Of a stretch of 34,188 nucleotides of DNA, positions 14,878-22,814 are shown in pieces (position 1 is the stretch's first letter; each line of letters starts with the position of its first letter). The notes under the pieces are model-generated. The model made no database searches. It had not been told where the DNA came from and worked only from the letters and a program-made list of their open reading frames with translations. The position numbers and the translations under genes were made by a program. The stretch covers positions 1 through 34,188 of the forward strand of contig NZ_FUWU01000036.1 in the NCBI RefSeq assembly GCF_900167415.1, given 5' to 3'. The DNA is from Fibrobacter intestinalis. GTDB lineage: Bacteria; Fibrobacterota; Fibrobacteria; Fibrobacterales; Fibrobacteraceae.

Positions 14878-17385
14878 TTATTTCAGTGGAAATGCGTAAA
14901 GCAGCCTTTTAGGCGAAGGACAGAAAAGGGTATTGTCCAAGATAAAGGGGGTTCCAGCTCCGCCGGGAGTGCTGAAAGATTTTTCCAGAATCCCTTTGGC
15001 AAGCGATATTTTGGCGATATGCGTTTTTTGATCAATATAAAGGCTGTTCCCGTTTATCACCGGCGATGAATAGACGGAGCCTTGCCCGGCATAAGTCCAT
15101 AGCGGCGTCTTGGACGTGAGCCCATAGAGGTGGATTTTTTGGCTGGCCGTCATGGTTAAAAGATAGGGCGTGTTGCCGACGATTGCCCAATGGAGGGAGA
15201 GGATGGGTGAGTCGGTTTGAATCGTGTGCGTCGGCTTTTTTTGATGAGGGGCGAACACGTAGATTTCGTTTTGTTCGGAAGCGATGGCCGCCAGGGTGTC
15301 TGAAAGTTCCATTGAGGAAACGTTGGCTCCGATTTCCAGCATTTCATCGATGTTTTGACCTGTTGCCGCATTTACAAATCCGAAACTTCCCTCTAGGCTG
15401 GAGACGGCGATGGAAGATGTCGAAATGTCGAAATGGAAGGGAAGGTTGAAAAGTTTTCTCGCCCAGGCGATGCTGTAATTGGGGGCGAGAAGTTTGACAA
15501 AGTAGCCGTTCCAGGTGGAGACGAAAATGGAATTGTCCCAAAATTGAATCTGGAAAGGTTTTCCGGGCAGGTCGCTGTAGCGCATTTTGCCGTTGTGCTG
15601 CAAGTCCAGAATCTGGATGCGGAATCCGCTGGCCAATGCCAAGCTGGAAGAATTGTTGGCGAAAACGGGACTGGTTTCCAGAAAGCCGAGATCTTTTTTC
15701 CAGCGGATGGTTCCCGTTGCGGGGTCGATAGCGAAAAGCTGCTGCGCTGCGGGATCCACCGTGTAAAGATTATGGCCTGCGCTAAAGAGGTTCGGGTAAG
15801 GAGTGCGCGGGGAGAGCGGCAGAAAATGGACGTAATGGGCGCCGATGATCTTGGCAAAATGATCCAGAATTTTGGGGGAATCTTTGGCATTGCCGAATGA
15901 ATAGCGGACGGTGTTCGCCCAAGCGTTTGCCCGGGTATTTTCGTCTGCCCCGATTTGTTCCAGATAAACGGCCTGCAAATAATTGACGGTCGGATTTCCC
16001 GGTTCCAGTGCTGTTGCCGAATCGATGTGCGCTTTGGCGTTTGTCCAATCCCCATTGTGCATTTCCGAAAAAGCGAGCGATGCGAATTGCTGGGAAAGAA
16101 TCGGTTTTTTCCCATAGTGCAGAGCGGTAATCGTGATGATTTCCTGATTGTCGAAGGGCAAATAGATTCGACCTTGATTTTTGAATGGCTTCGCAGAAAG
16201 GGGCTTGCCAAAGTGGTATTCCCACAGCGGTTGCAGCTCTTCATTGACGACGGTTAGTGCGCCTTCTTGGGAAAAAATTCCCAAAGCCCCCTGGGCGGTT
16301 TCAAAAAGAATTTCGCCATCTATTTGGGTCGAGTTCGTTTCGTTGCCGGTGTGCGGATCGAGCAGTTTGAGGTTTCCCCCGGTTTCCAAAACCGCTATGC
16401 GATTTCCGAAAAAGGTCATGCTTTCTATCGGGTTGCACTTGCTTTCCCATTGGAAACTGAGAGCGTTCTGCGGGCGGTAAAGGCGAATGGAATTTGCGGA
16501 AGCCACATAGGTGCCGTCCTCGGTGAGCAGGGTATGCTGAATCGGATCCATCAGGGAGAGCGTCTGCATTTCGGAGCCCGTTTCGGCGTCGATCAAATGC
16601 AGCGCGTTGTCTTGGCAGTTGAGGACAAGCTCGTTTTGGGCTTCATATATGCCGACGGGAGTGCAGCCGCGGTAACGGTTTTCGATAGAGAATCGGATTC
16701 CTTCGTTGAAGAGGTAGGCGAAATTTTTTTCGGTCGTGACCATGGCACTCTGGTTGGATACGGGCAAAACATCCAGAATTTTTGAGTCGAAAGTGAAAAT
16801 GTGAATGGCCTGTTTGGTGTTTTTCGGTTGGAACTGGAGCGTGTTTTCGGCAAGGGAGGAAAACCAGATTCCTTGAGACGAAATGGCGAAAATTTTGGAT
16901 TCGCTGGGAATGGAGGTGGGGACTGCGACGAGTTTTTCTTCGTGCAGGGTGTAGAGCTGGTTGTTGGCGAGAAGAATGGAGGGCGAGGAATTTTCAAAAG
17001 TCTTTCGGATGGAAACGGGGAAGCGGGTGCGGCTCAGGACGATGCGCTCCGGCGAGGAATCCAGTGTGGCGATGCGGCTCGCTAGAAAATAGGCGTGCTC
17101 CGAAGACTGGGGATTTATCAACGCTTGTCTGTAATAGAACGCGGCGTTTTGCGGATTTTCGGTCACTTCCTGGATTTTGCCCAAAAGAAAAAAAGCGTTG
17201 CTGCGGTCTTCTTCATCGCCTTCCAGGGATATGCGGGAAAGCTGATCCTGCGCATCCATAAAGTTGCCTTTGATTTCAAACTGATAGACAGCTTCCCGAA
17301 GTTCCTTATACATGCGGGATGCGAAAACGGAGACGATAGAGAAAAGTATCGCGAGGACTATTTTTTTCAAAAGATGGGTGCGCAT
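14878..17385 (-). CDS. Exported TPR/PQQ-like beta-propeller protein
   Basis: The 835-residue protein starts with a basic n-region and hydrophobic segment (about residues 8-22, ending VFA-SRM), so it is exported or membrane-anchored. Residues about 25-95 form TPR-like helices (FFLLGKIQEVTENPQNAAFYYRQAL). A WD40/PQQ-like propeller with short blades follows (HLIDAETGSEM, KLLDPHTGNET), then a second TPR-like stretch around 435-485, then PQQ-type repeats (LFAIDPATGTIRWKKDLG; PLWTYAGQGSVYSSPVINGN). The repeats resemble BamB and outer-membrane assembly scaffolds, but the double TPR-propeller layout is not one I can name. Its gene begins 11 bases after the response regulator stop, which points to a shared transcript with the two-component system. 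A scaffold or signal partner role is inference. Confidence 0.85.
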   Translation of the reverse strand: MRTHLLKKIVLAILFSIVSVFASRMYKELREAVYQFEIKGNFMDAQDQLSRISLEGDEEDRSNAFFLLGKIQEVTENPQNAAFYYRQALINPQSSEHAYFLASRIATLDSSPERIVLSRTRFPVSIRKTFENSSPSILLANNQLYTLHEEKLVAVPTSIPSESKIFAISSQGIWFSSLAENTLQFQPKNTKQAIHIFTFDSKILDVLPVSNQSAMVTTEKNFAYLFNEGIRFSIENRYRGCTPVGIYEAQNELVLNCQDNALHLIDAETGSEMQTLSLMDPIQHTLLTEDGTYVASANSIRLYRPQNALSFQWESKCNPIESMTFFGNRIAVLETGGNLKLLDPHTGNETNSTQIDGEILFETAQGALGIFSQEGALTVVNEELQPLWEYHFGKPLSAKPFKNQGRIYLPFDNQEIITITALHYGKKPILSQQFASLAFSEMHNGDWTNAKAHIDSATALEPGNPTVNYLQAVYLEQIGADENTRANAWANTVRYSFGNAKDSPKILDHFAKIIGAHYVHFLPLSPRTPYPNLFSAGHNLYTVDPAAQQLFAIDPATGTIRWKKDLGFLETSPVFANNSSSLALASGFRIQILDLQHNGKMRYSDLPGKPFQIQFWDNSIFVSTWNGYFVKLLAPNYSIAWARKLFNLPFHFDISTSSIAVSSLEGSFGFVNAATGQNIDEMLEIGANVSSMELSDTLAAIASEQNEIYVFAPHQKKPTHTIQTDSPILSLHWAIVGNTPYLLTMTASQKIHLYGLTSKTPLWTYAGQGSVYSSPVINGNSLYIDQKTHIAKISLAKGILEKSFSTPGGAGTPFILDNTLFCPSPKRLLYAFPLK

Positions 17386-17396
17386 TTTTTGGCCGA

Positions 17397-18116
17397 TCAG
17401 ACGTCTAATTTGTAACCGGCGCCGCGGATGGATAGGATGATTTTGGGGTTTGTCGGATCGGTTTCGATTTTTTTGCGAAGATTCACAATATGGTTGTCGA
17501 TCGTTCGGGTGGAAGGCATATTTTCGGGAGTGTATCCCCAGATATCTTGAAGCAGGTCTTCGCGCCAGACGACTTCACCGCGTTTGCTCCAAAAATATTG
17601 AAGAATTTGAAATTCGCGGGCGGACATTTCGAACGGCATATCGTTTTTGGTCGCTTCGAATCTTTTGAAGTTGATTCGAATGCCGTTAAATTCAATGATG
17701 TCTTGAGTGGATGGCTCCGCCTGTGGAACGACGGTGCCGCCGGTACGGGGTCCTCGGCGGAGAAAAGCTTTGGCTCGTGCGAGCAACTCTAAAATGGAGA
17801 AAGGTTTTGTCACATAGTCGTCCGCGCCCATTTCCAGTCCCGTCACTTTAGAAGATTCTTCGGTTTTGGCGGTCAGCATAATGATGAATGTGTCCGGATG
17901 CTTTTTTCGGATGTAGCGGCAGACTTCAAAACCGCTTTTCTTGGGAATCATCAAGTCGAGAATGACCAGGTGCGGCAAAAAGGAATCCGCTTTTTGAATC
18001 GCTTCGTCGCCGTCGCCTGCCGTTTCGACGATATAGTTTTCCAATTCAAAATTGTCTTTCAATCCGATTCGGATGATTTCTTCATCTTCGACGATGAGTA
18101 TTCTGGTGTTTTCCAT
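17397..18116 (-). CDS. OmpR/PhoB-family response regulator
   Basis: The 239-residue protein has a receiver domain (residues 1-120) with acidic pocket EDEE (10-13), phosphoacceptor Asp54 in VILDLMIPK, the Thr in MLTAKTE and Lys in DDYVTKPF. A winged-helix DNA-binding domain follows (about 135-239) ending GYKLDV. It is a transcription factor phosphorylated most probably by the histidine kinase encoded 3 bases upstream on the same strand. Target genes are unknown, but the gene order suggests it may control this same envelope operon. A Gly/Arg/Pro-containing linker joins the domains. Confidence 0.96.
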   Translation of the reverse strand: MENTRILIVEDEEIIRIGLKDNFELENYIVETAGDGDEAIQKADSFLPHLVILDLMIPKKSGFEVCRYIRKKHPDTFIIMLTAKTEESSKVTGLEMGADDYVTKPFSILELLARAKAFLRRGPRTGGTVVPQAEPSTQDIIEFNGIRINFKRFEATKNDMPFEMSAREFQILQYFWSKRGEVVWREDLLQDIWGYTPENMPSTRTIDNHIVNLRKKIETDPTNPKIILSIRGAGYKLDV

Positions 18117-18119
18117 ATT

Positions 18120-20165
18120 TTAATCCGCCTTTTTGAGCTTTACCGTAAAAGTGGACCCCTTGCCGGGATGACTTTGTACGGAAACGCTCGCTTTGTGTGC
18201 TTCTGCCACGCGTTTCACAATCGCAAGTCCCAGGCCGGAGCCTTTGGTGCTGCGGGTCATTTCGTCGCCGACGCGGTAGAAGTCGTTAAAAATGTTTTTT
18301 TGCTCGGAAGAAGCGATGCCGATTCCGGTATCCATTACAGAAAATAGGATTTTTTCATTTTCCATGCGGGTCTGGATATGCACTTTTCCCGGAGGGTTGG
18401 TATATTTTATCGCATTTTCGATAAGGCTTTGCGCCATGCTGTAGAGCGATGCGAAGTCTCCCATGACAAATGCGCCGGGAGCGAGTTCTTTGGTCAGGGT
18501 GATTCCCCGATTGTCCGCAATGTCCAAAATGGATTCGTAAACTTTTTCAACGCACGCCGACAGATCCAGTTTTTCCCAATGGAAGACTTGCTTTCCCGAT
18601 TCCATGCGGGTGTAGTTGAGGATGGCGGCGATCAGATTTTCGAGCCGAGTTGATTCCTTGCCGATAAAACGGCTGTATTCCTGGCATTTTTCGATTTTTT
18701 GAACGCGCCCGTTGGAAATCATTTCGGCGAACATTTTAATGGAGGTCAAGGGCGTTTTCAGTTCGTGGGAAACCGATGAAAGGAAATTGGTTTTCATGGA
18801 AATCAGTTTGCGTTCCTGGGAAATGGATTTGAGGATGAAGAAGGAACCGAGCAGAACCGTCAAGAGCGAGAAGGCGACAAGTCCCGAAAGAAGGAAAATT
18901 TTGTGCTGCGCTTCGCTGTAAATTTCTTGCGAGTTGCGATTGTAGAGGGTGAGAGTCCAGCCGAGTCCTTCGCCAAGGAGAATTTGTTTGGAAATGACGG
19001 TGAGGGAATCGAGAGGCTGGCCGAAAATCGTGGAATCCCTGCTGTCGGTAATCGCGTAGGAAATGTTTTTCCATTCGCGGGAAACTTCGGAAAGCTTTTC
19101 GCAGATGCGTTTGCGGTAGGCGTCGCGGTCCAGCATTCCGATGACGACCTGATCGCCGGACAGCCACGGATATGCCATGCGGAAAAAAAGCTGGTCGGCA
19201 TCCTGTTTGTAGAATATTCCGTCTTTGGCGGGGAACTGTTCTTCGGAAAATTTTTGCAGAAATTCTTTGTGCAGAGTAAAAATTTCGGCGTGTTCCAGCT
19301 GGCGATTCAGATTCTCTCGCAGATTCCAAAAGGCGTCCCGTTTTTTTTGGGAAAGATCTTCAAAGGAAAGAATCCGGCTTAACGCATTGTCGAAAAAATA
19401 TTTCGCCTTGCTGATGTTCTGTAGGGACCGGCCTTCTAAAAATTGCGAAAAGAGTTGCAGGCAGTAGTTTTCCGCCTGTTGGTGTTTTTTCTGCTCTACA
19501 AAAATTTCAAATTTGAGCAGGTGCAGGGATTCGTGGAGGTCCGTCAGCAGATAGCCGTTGGCATGGGGATATTGTTCTAAGATGTCGATAATTTGAAGGG
19601 ATGCGTCAAAGTCCTTTTGTTTGTAGTGCAAACGTAAAAGTCCCAAAAGATTCAAAATGTTGTCTTGCCGGGAAATCAGGGGCGCGCGCATCAGGACCGC
19701 GGATCGGGCGTAGGCAATCTTGTCGGGACCGCGTCCAGAAATTTCTCCCCGGATCAGTTCTTTTTCGATGTTTCCGGGAATGGTCGTGGGAATGGCTTCC
19801 GTCGTTTTGGTGTGGAAAGAAATGCTCGGAAAGACCAGCCTATTTTCGTTGAATAGAAAAATCGCTTTGACTCCCTGAACCTTTTTAAAGGAGGCCGCAT
19901 TGCCAAATTCCAAAAGCTTTTGTGGCTGCTCGTATAAAAATTGAGAGGCGTTTTTGGTTTCTTTCAGAACTTCTTTCTGCTCATTCTGGACAATTTGGAC
20001 CGTCTGCTTTAAAAATGTGTTTTGTGCATTTTCAAAGTTCTTTTCCGTCAAGAGCAGTTCGCTTTGGACGTTGCGAAAACTGAGAAAGGCCAAAATCGCT
20101 GTCGGAATGATAATCCCGCAGAAAAAAAGCACGATGAAAATGCGATTGTTCTTCGGAAGATTCAC
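18120..20165 (-). CDS. Sensor histidine kinase with large extracytoplasmic TPR-like/Cache-like region
   Basis: The 681-residue protein has two membrane segments (about 9-30 and 424-446) that bracket roughly 390 residues outside the cytoplasm. That region has a helical middle (about 160-300) that looks TPR-like and a distal part (about 315-410, GDQVVIGMLDRDAYRKRI, YAITDSRDSTIFG, GWTLTLYNR) resembling a Cache-type sensor fold. The kinase core follows directly, with no HAMP visible: HisKA His467 in SHELKTP, N-box Asn584 in NAIKYT, G1 DTGIGIA near 612 and G2 GSGLGLA near 642. The start is GTG with CAAGG upstream. The gene is 12 bases downstream of the miniprotein and 3 bases before the response regulator. 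The stimulus is unknown; envelope or wall state is likely from context. Confidence 0.95.
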   Translation of the reverse strand: MNLPKNNRIFIVLFFCGIIIPTAILAFLSFRNVQSELLLTEKNFENAQNTFLKQTVQIVQNEQKEVLKETKNASQFLYEQPQKLLEFGNAASFKKVQGVKAIFLFNENRLVFPSISFHTKTTEAIPTTIPGNIEKELIRGEISGRGPDKIAYARSAVLMRAPLISRQDNILNLLGLLRLHYKQKDFDASLQIIDILEQYPHANGYLLTDLHESLHLLKFEIFVEQKKHQQAENYCLQLFSQFLEGRSLQNISKAKYFFDNALSRILSFEDLSQKKRDAFWNLRENLNRQLEHAEIFTLHKEFLQKFSEEQFPAKDGIFYKQDADQLFFRMAYPWLSGDQVVIGMLDRDAYRKRICEKLSEVSREWKNISYAITDSRDSTIFGQPLDSLTVISKQILLGEGLGWTLTLYNRNSQEIYSEAQHKIFLLSGLVAFSLLTVLLGSFFILKSISQERKLISMKTNFLSSVSHELKTPLTSIKMFAEMISNGRVQKIEKCQEYSRFIGKESTRLENLIAAILNYTRMESGKQVFHWEKLDLSACVEKVYESILDIADNRGITLTKELAPGAFVMGDFASLYSMAQSLIENAIKYTNPPGKVHIQTRMENEKILFSVMDTGIGIASSEQKNIFNDFYRVGDEMTRSTKGSGLGLAIVKRVAEAHKASVSVQSHPGKGSTFTVKLKKAD

Positions 20166-20177
20166 CGTTTGCCTTGG

Positions 20178-20342
20178 TCAGTAAAAAATTTGAACCAGCT
20201 GCGAAAGTTTGTTTTGTCCGAGGGTTTGCGCCAGGGCGTCGGCTGTGGACGGGCTTATTGTAAAAAGGACCGTCATGAATAATTGTCCCGCGATAAGGAG
20301 GGCAAAAATCCATAGGGCGACAATGACGATCCTGAATTTCAT
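20178..20342 (-). CDS. 54-residue membrane miniprotein between LysM and kinase genes
   Basis: This small gene starts at 20342 with ATG overlapping the LysM gene stop (ATGA) and ends at 20178, 12 bases before the kinase start. The product begins MKFRIVIVALWIFALLIAGQ and has one hydrophobic segment covering about residues 4-30, followed by a polar tail with SPSTADALAQTLGQNKLSQ. It is a single-pass membrane or exported small protein. The tight coupling to LysM upstream and the kinase downstream argues that it is translated and acts with them. The family is unrecognised. Possible roles are a kinase modulator or an anchor for the LysM protein. Confidence 0.8.
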   Translation of the reverse strand: MKFRIVIVALWIFALLIAGQLFMTVLFTISPSTADALAQTLGQNKLSQLVQIFY

Positions 20343-21508
20343 TTTGCCAGCTGAACCTTATGGGTTATCGAAACGAGATTGCCAAATTCAATCCGGCGGT
20401 CGCTATAATAGGACTCGCGGATGAGGATAATCGCTTTTTCGTTGCTCAGGCTGGTCACGAGTCCACGGGCAAGCAGACGCGGAGGAATGAGCGAATCGGA
20501 ACGGTCTTTTTCCCAGATGGCGACGCCGTCTCCGAGGGCATAGCCGTTGTCGGAACCCTGGTCGATGAGGACGTATTCATAGGGGCCGATGACCAGATTC
20601 TTTCCCAAGGTATAGCGGATCAAAGCCATATCCTTGACCGCCACGGATTGGATGCGCGAGTAGCCGTTGACATTGATCGGTGCAAAGGGCTTTTGCAAGC
20701 GGGCTTTGGCGTATTCCATTTTGATTTCGCGCATGGTCTGGATGATAATCGCCCGGGAAAGAGTATCGCCGACATCGGTAATCCGAGCGAGTCCGGCAAA
20801 GCGGAGAATCGCCCCATCTTCTTTGGCGCGGATTTTGGTCTTGGGCAAATCCACACGACGGGTGTCCCAGATTTCGACCATGTCGCCCACTTTGGCCTTT
20901 TGCGGCGTATTCATGCCGATTCCGACGACCACTTCCTTTTCGACCGTGTGAACGAGAGGTTCCCGCTTTTCTCCGCTGCGGATGGTGAACCAGTCCGGGT
21001 CGGCTTTCAGGCTGTCCGGATGGGTGACGACGGGAGCTAAAATCTGGTAGTAGCCGTTAAAGAGTTTCGGTTGCGCCCGCTGCGAATAAAAATAGGACGT
21101 TCCCTTTCGGGCGAGGCGTTTTTGTTTTTGATGGCTGGAATCGTTTGCCAGCTTGCCCAGTTTTTTGGCAAAGTTGTTGTTTTCGTCGCCAAGGCAACCG
21201 TTGGGAATGGAAACGCCTTTGGGAAGCGTGGAGTCGGGAGCGGCCGTGGCGCACGGTGCAGACGGCTTTTTCGGTTCCGGCTTGACGGAAGTATCGGGCG
21301 CACTTCCCAGATAGATGGAGTCGCCGGGATAAATCCAGTGCGGGTCTTGAATGTGCTTGTTGTTTTCCCAAAGATCCGGCCATGCGAACGGATCGTTCAG
21401 GTATTCGTCGGAAATATCCCAAAGGGTATCGCCTTCTTTAACGAAATAGGCGCTTGCGGCGAGAGCGGCAAGGGCGAGGGTAACGGAAATGTATTTTATC
21501 AGCCTCAT
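20339..21508 (-). CDS. LysM-domain exported protein
   Basis: The 389-residue protein has a signal peptide (residues 1-20, ALAASA-YF) followed directly by an N-terminal LysM domain (about 21-68, YFVKEGDTLWDISDEYLNDP...IYPGDSIYL) that binds peptidoglycan glycans. A Pro/Lys-rich linker follows. The remaining 280 residues form a beta-rich region with two similar halves, including GEKREPLVHTVEKEVVVGIG, VGDMVEIWDTR and YVLIDQGSDNGYALGDGVAIWEK near 310-335. The latter resembles small beta-barrel (SH3-like) repeats of LysM/outer-membrane scaffold proteins in Fibrobacterota and Bacteroidetes. The ATG at 21508 is preferred over a TTG at 21517. It starts the coupled set with the miniprotein and the two-component system. 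Confidence 0.9.
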   Translation of the reverse strand: MRLIKYISVTLALAALAASAYFVKEGDTLWDISDEYLNDPFAWPDLWENNKHIQDPHWIYPGDSIYLGSAPDTSVKPEPKKPSAPCATAAPDSTLPKGVSIPNGCLGDENNNFAKKLGKLANDSSHQKQKRLARKGTSYFYSQRAQPKLFNGYYQILAPVVTHPDSLKADPDWFTIRSGEKREPLVHTVEKEVVVGIGMNTPQKAKVGDMVEIWDTRRVDLPKTKIRAKEDGAILRFAGLARITDVGDTLSRAIIIQTMREIKMEYAKARLQKPFAPINVNGYSRIQSVAVKDMALIRYTLGKNLVIGPYEYVLIDQGSDNGYALGDGVAIWEKDRSDSLIPPRLLARGLVTSLSNEKAIILIRESYYSDRRIEFGNLVSITHKVQLAK

Positions 21509-21545
21509 ACTTATCAATTTAAACTATTTCAAGTGGTGAAAAAAA

Positions 21546-22802
21546 TCATTTGCGCCGCTTTTGTGTGAAACGGATTGTTTCCGCAGCGTTTGACATGTCG
21601 GTGGCCGGCTTTTCGATGCGCTTGATCACTTTGCCGGGATGCGGCGTTTTGCGACCGAGAAGTCCCGCCCGATCGGGAACGAACAGGAAAAGGGTCTGGA
21701 ATGTATTGCTGCCGGGTTCCAAATCCAGCGGAATGATTTTGCGGAGCATGTAGCCTTCATTGCGAAATTTTTTGATTTCGGTAGTGGCAACGGACAAATT
21801 GGAAGAATTCAATAAAATGCGTTCCGGGCGACAGGCTGCCATTTTGGAAACGAGGGATCCTAGGCTTTTTCCGTTGGGAGGATCCAGGTAGATGGTCCAT
21901 TTGCCTTCCTTTCCTTTGCCCGCGAAGAATTTTTCAAAGAAATCTTTTTCGACGGTGGAACGGATCATGCGAACGTGGGGCACTTGGCGGGGAATGTTCC
22001 GTTGATCGACCGCATAGGATGCCGAAAAATAGGGAGAGAGCGCTTCGGCGATATAGGCGGGGCCCGCATGGCATTCTAAAAATTTGTCTTCTTTTGAGGG
22101 GTGGATGGCTTCGCGAATCCGCTTGGGCAGCGCCAGCCATGGTTCTTTGGCTCGGGGAGTCCAATCGGCGATGTGGAACATTTGTCCTGTTCCGGCAATG
22201 GGCAAAAATTCGTTTCCGAAACCTTTGTGCAATTCGATTTGCGAATCCGGCGATGGGTGTGCGGGATCAAACGCTTGAACGGGGCGAATCTGGATCTGGT
22301 GGCAGCAGAGGATGTCGCTCGAATGCTCGTGCTTCAGGTAATTCATGAAGGTTTTGAATTCGCGGGTCGCTTCCGCCGAATGCAGGATGGTCTGGACGGC
22401 AAGTCCGTAACGCCCGTCCCCTGTCGCACGAAACCAGATTTGCAGAACGGATTTGCGGAATTTGGAGAGGTGCGGCTTGCGAATCTGCGCATCGATGTCG
22501 AGGACGATTTTCGGGGGCTTGGCTCCTTTGTAAGGGCCTTCGATGGAAAGGACGCGGTTTGTCTTGGAGAGCATTTGGGAGTGTATTCTCCAGTCGCTGG
22601 TCTCCGCTTTAGACGGCTGGGTAAACCAGCTTTGAATCTTTCCGGGAATGCGGTTTTCTTTAACCCAGTTTTCCAGATAGGCTTTTTTCCCCTCCAGATC
22701 CGGGGGAATGGGACCCACGATTTTGGGGGCGGCGTCCTTGGGACCGGGCTTTGGGGAAGTGCGGTTCCATGTTCCGCGGTTTTCCATTTTTTTTCTTTGC
22801 AT
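21546..22802 (-). CDS. RNA m5U methyltransferase-like protein lacking catalytic Cys
   Basis: The 418-residue protein has a SAM-dependent methyltransferase domain of the TrmA/RlmD (RumA) kind. Motif I is LECHAGPAYIAEAL (242-255), an acidic SAM contact lies in AVDQ, and motif IV is YLDPPNGKS (305-313). The next motif, where the family has SCNP with its Cys nucleophile, reads NSSN (332-335), so Ser334 replaces Cys. The C-terminal Glu of the family (HxE) is replaced by NTFQ, and no TRAM domain or 4Fe-4S Cys set is seen. The N-terminal 100 residues are basic and unlike known family members. The gene sits between the AEP-like gene (12 bases) and the LysM gene (37 bases) on one strand. It is either an inactive paralogue or an enzyme with another mechanism. 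Confidence 0.75.
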   Translation of the reverse strand: MQRKKMENRGTWNRTSPKPGPKDAAPKIVGPIPPDLEGKKAYLENWVKENRIPGKIQSWFTQPSKAETSDWRIHSQMLSKTNRVLSIEGPYKGAKPPKIVLDIDAQIRKPHLSKFRKSVLQIWFRATGDGRYGLAVQTILHSAEATREFKTFMNYLKHEHSSDILCCHQIQIRPVQAFDPAHPSPDSQIELHKGFGNEFLPIAGTGQMFHIADWTPRAKEPWLALPKRIREAIHPSKEDKFLECHAGPAYIAEALSPYFSASYAVDQRNIPRQVPHVRMIRSTVEKDFFEKFFAGKGKEGKWTIYLDPPNGKSLGSLVSKMAACRPERILLNSSNLSVATTEIKKFRNEGYMLRKIIPLDLEPGSNTFQTLFLFVPDRAGLLGRKTPHPGKVIKRIEKPATDMSNAAETIRFTQKRRK

Positions 22803-22814
22803 AAATGAAGTCGG

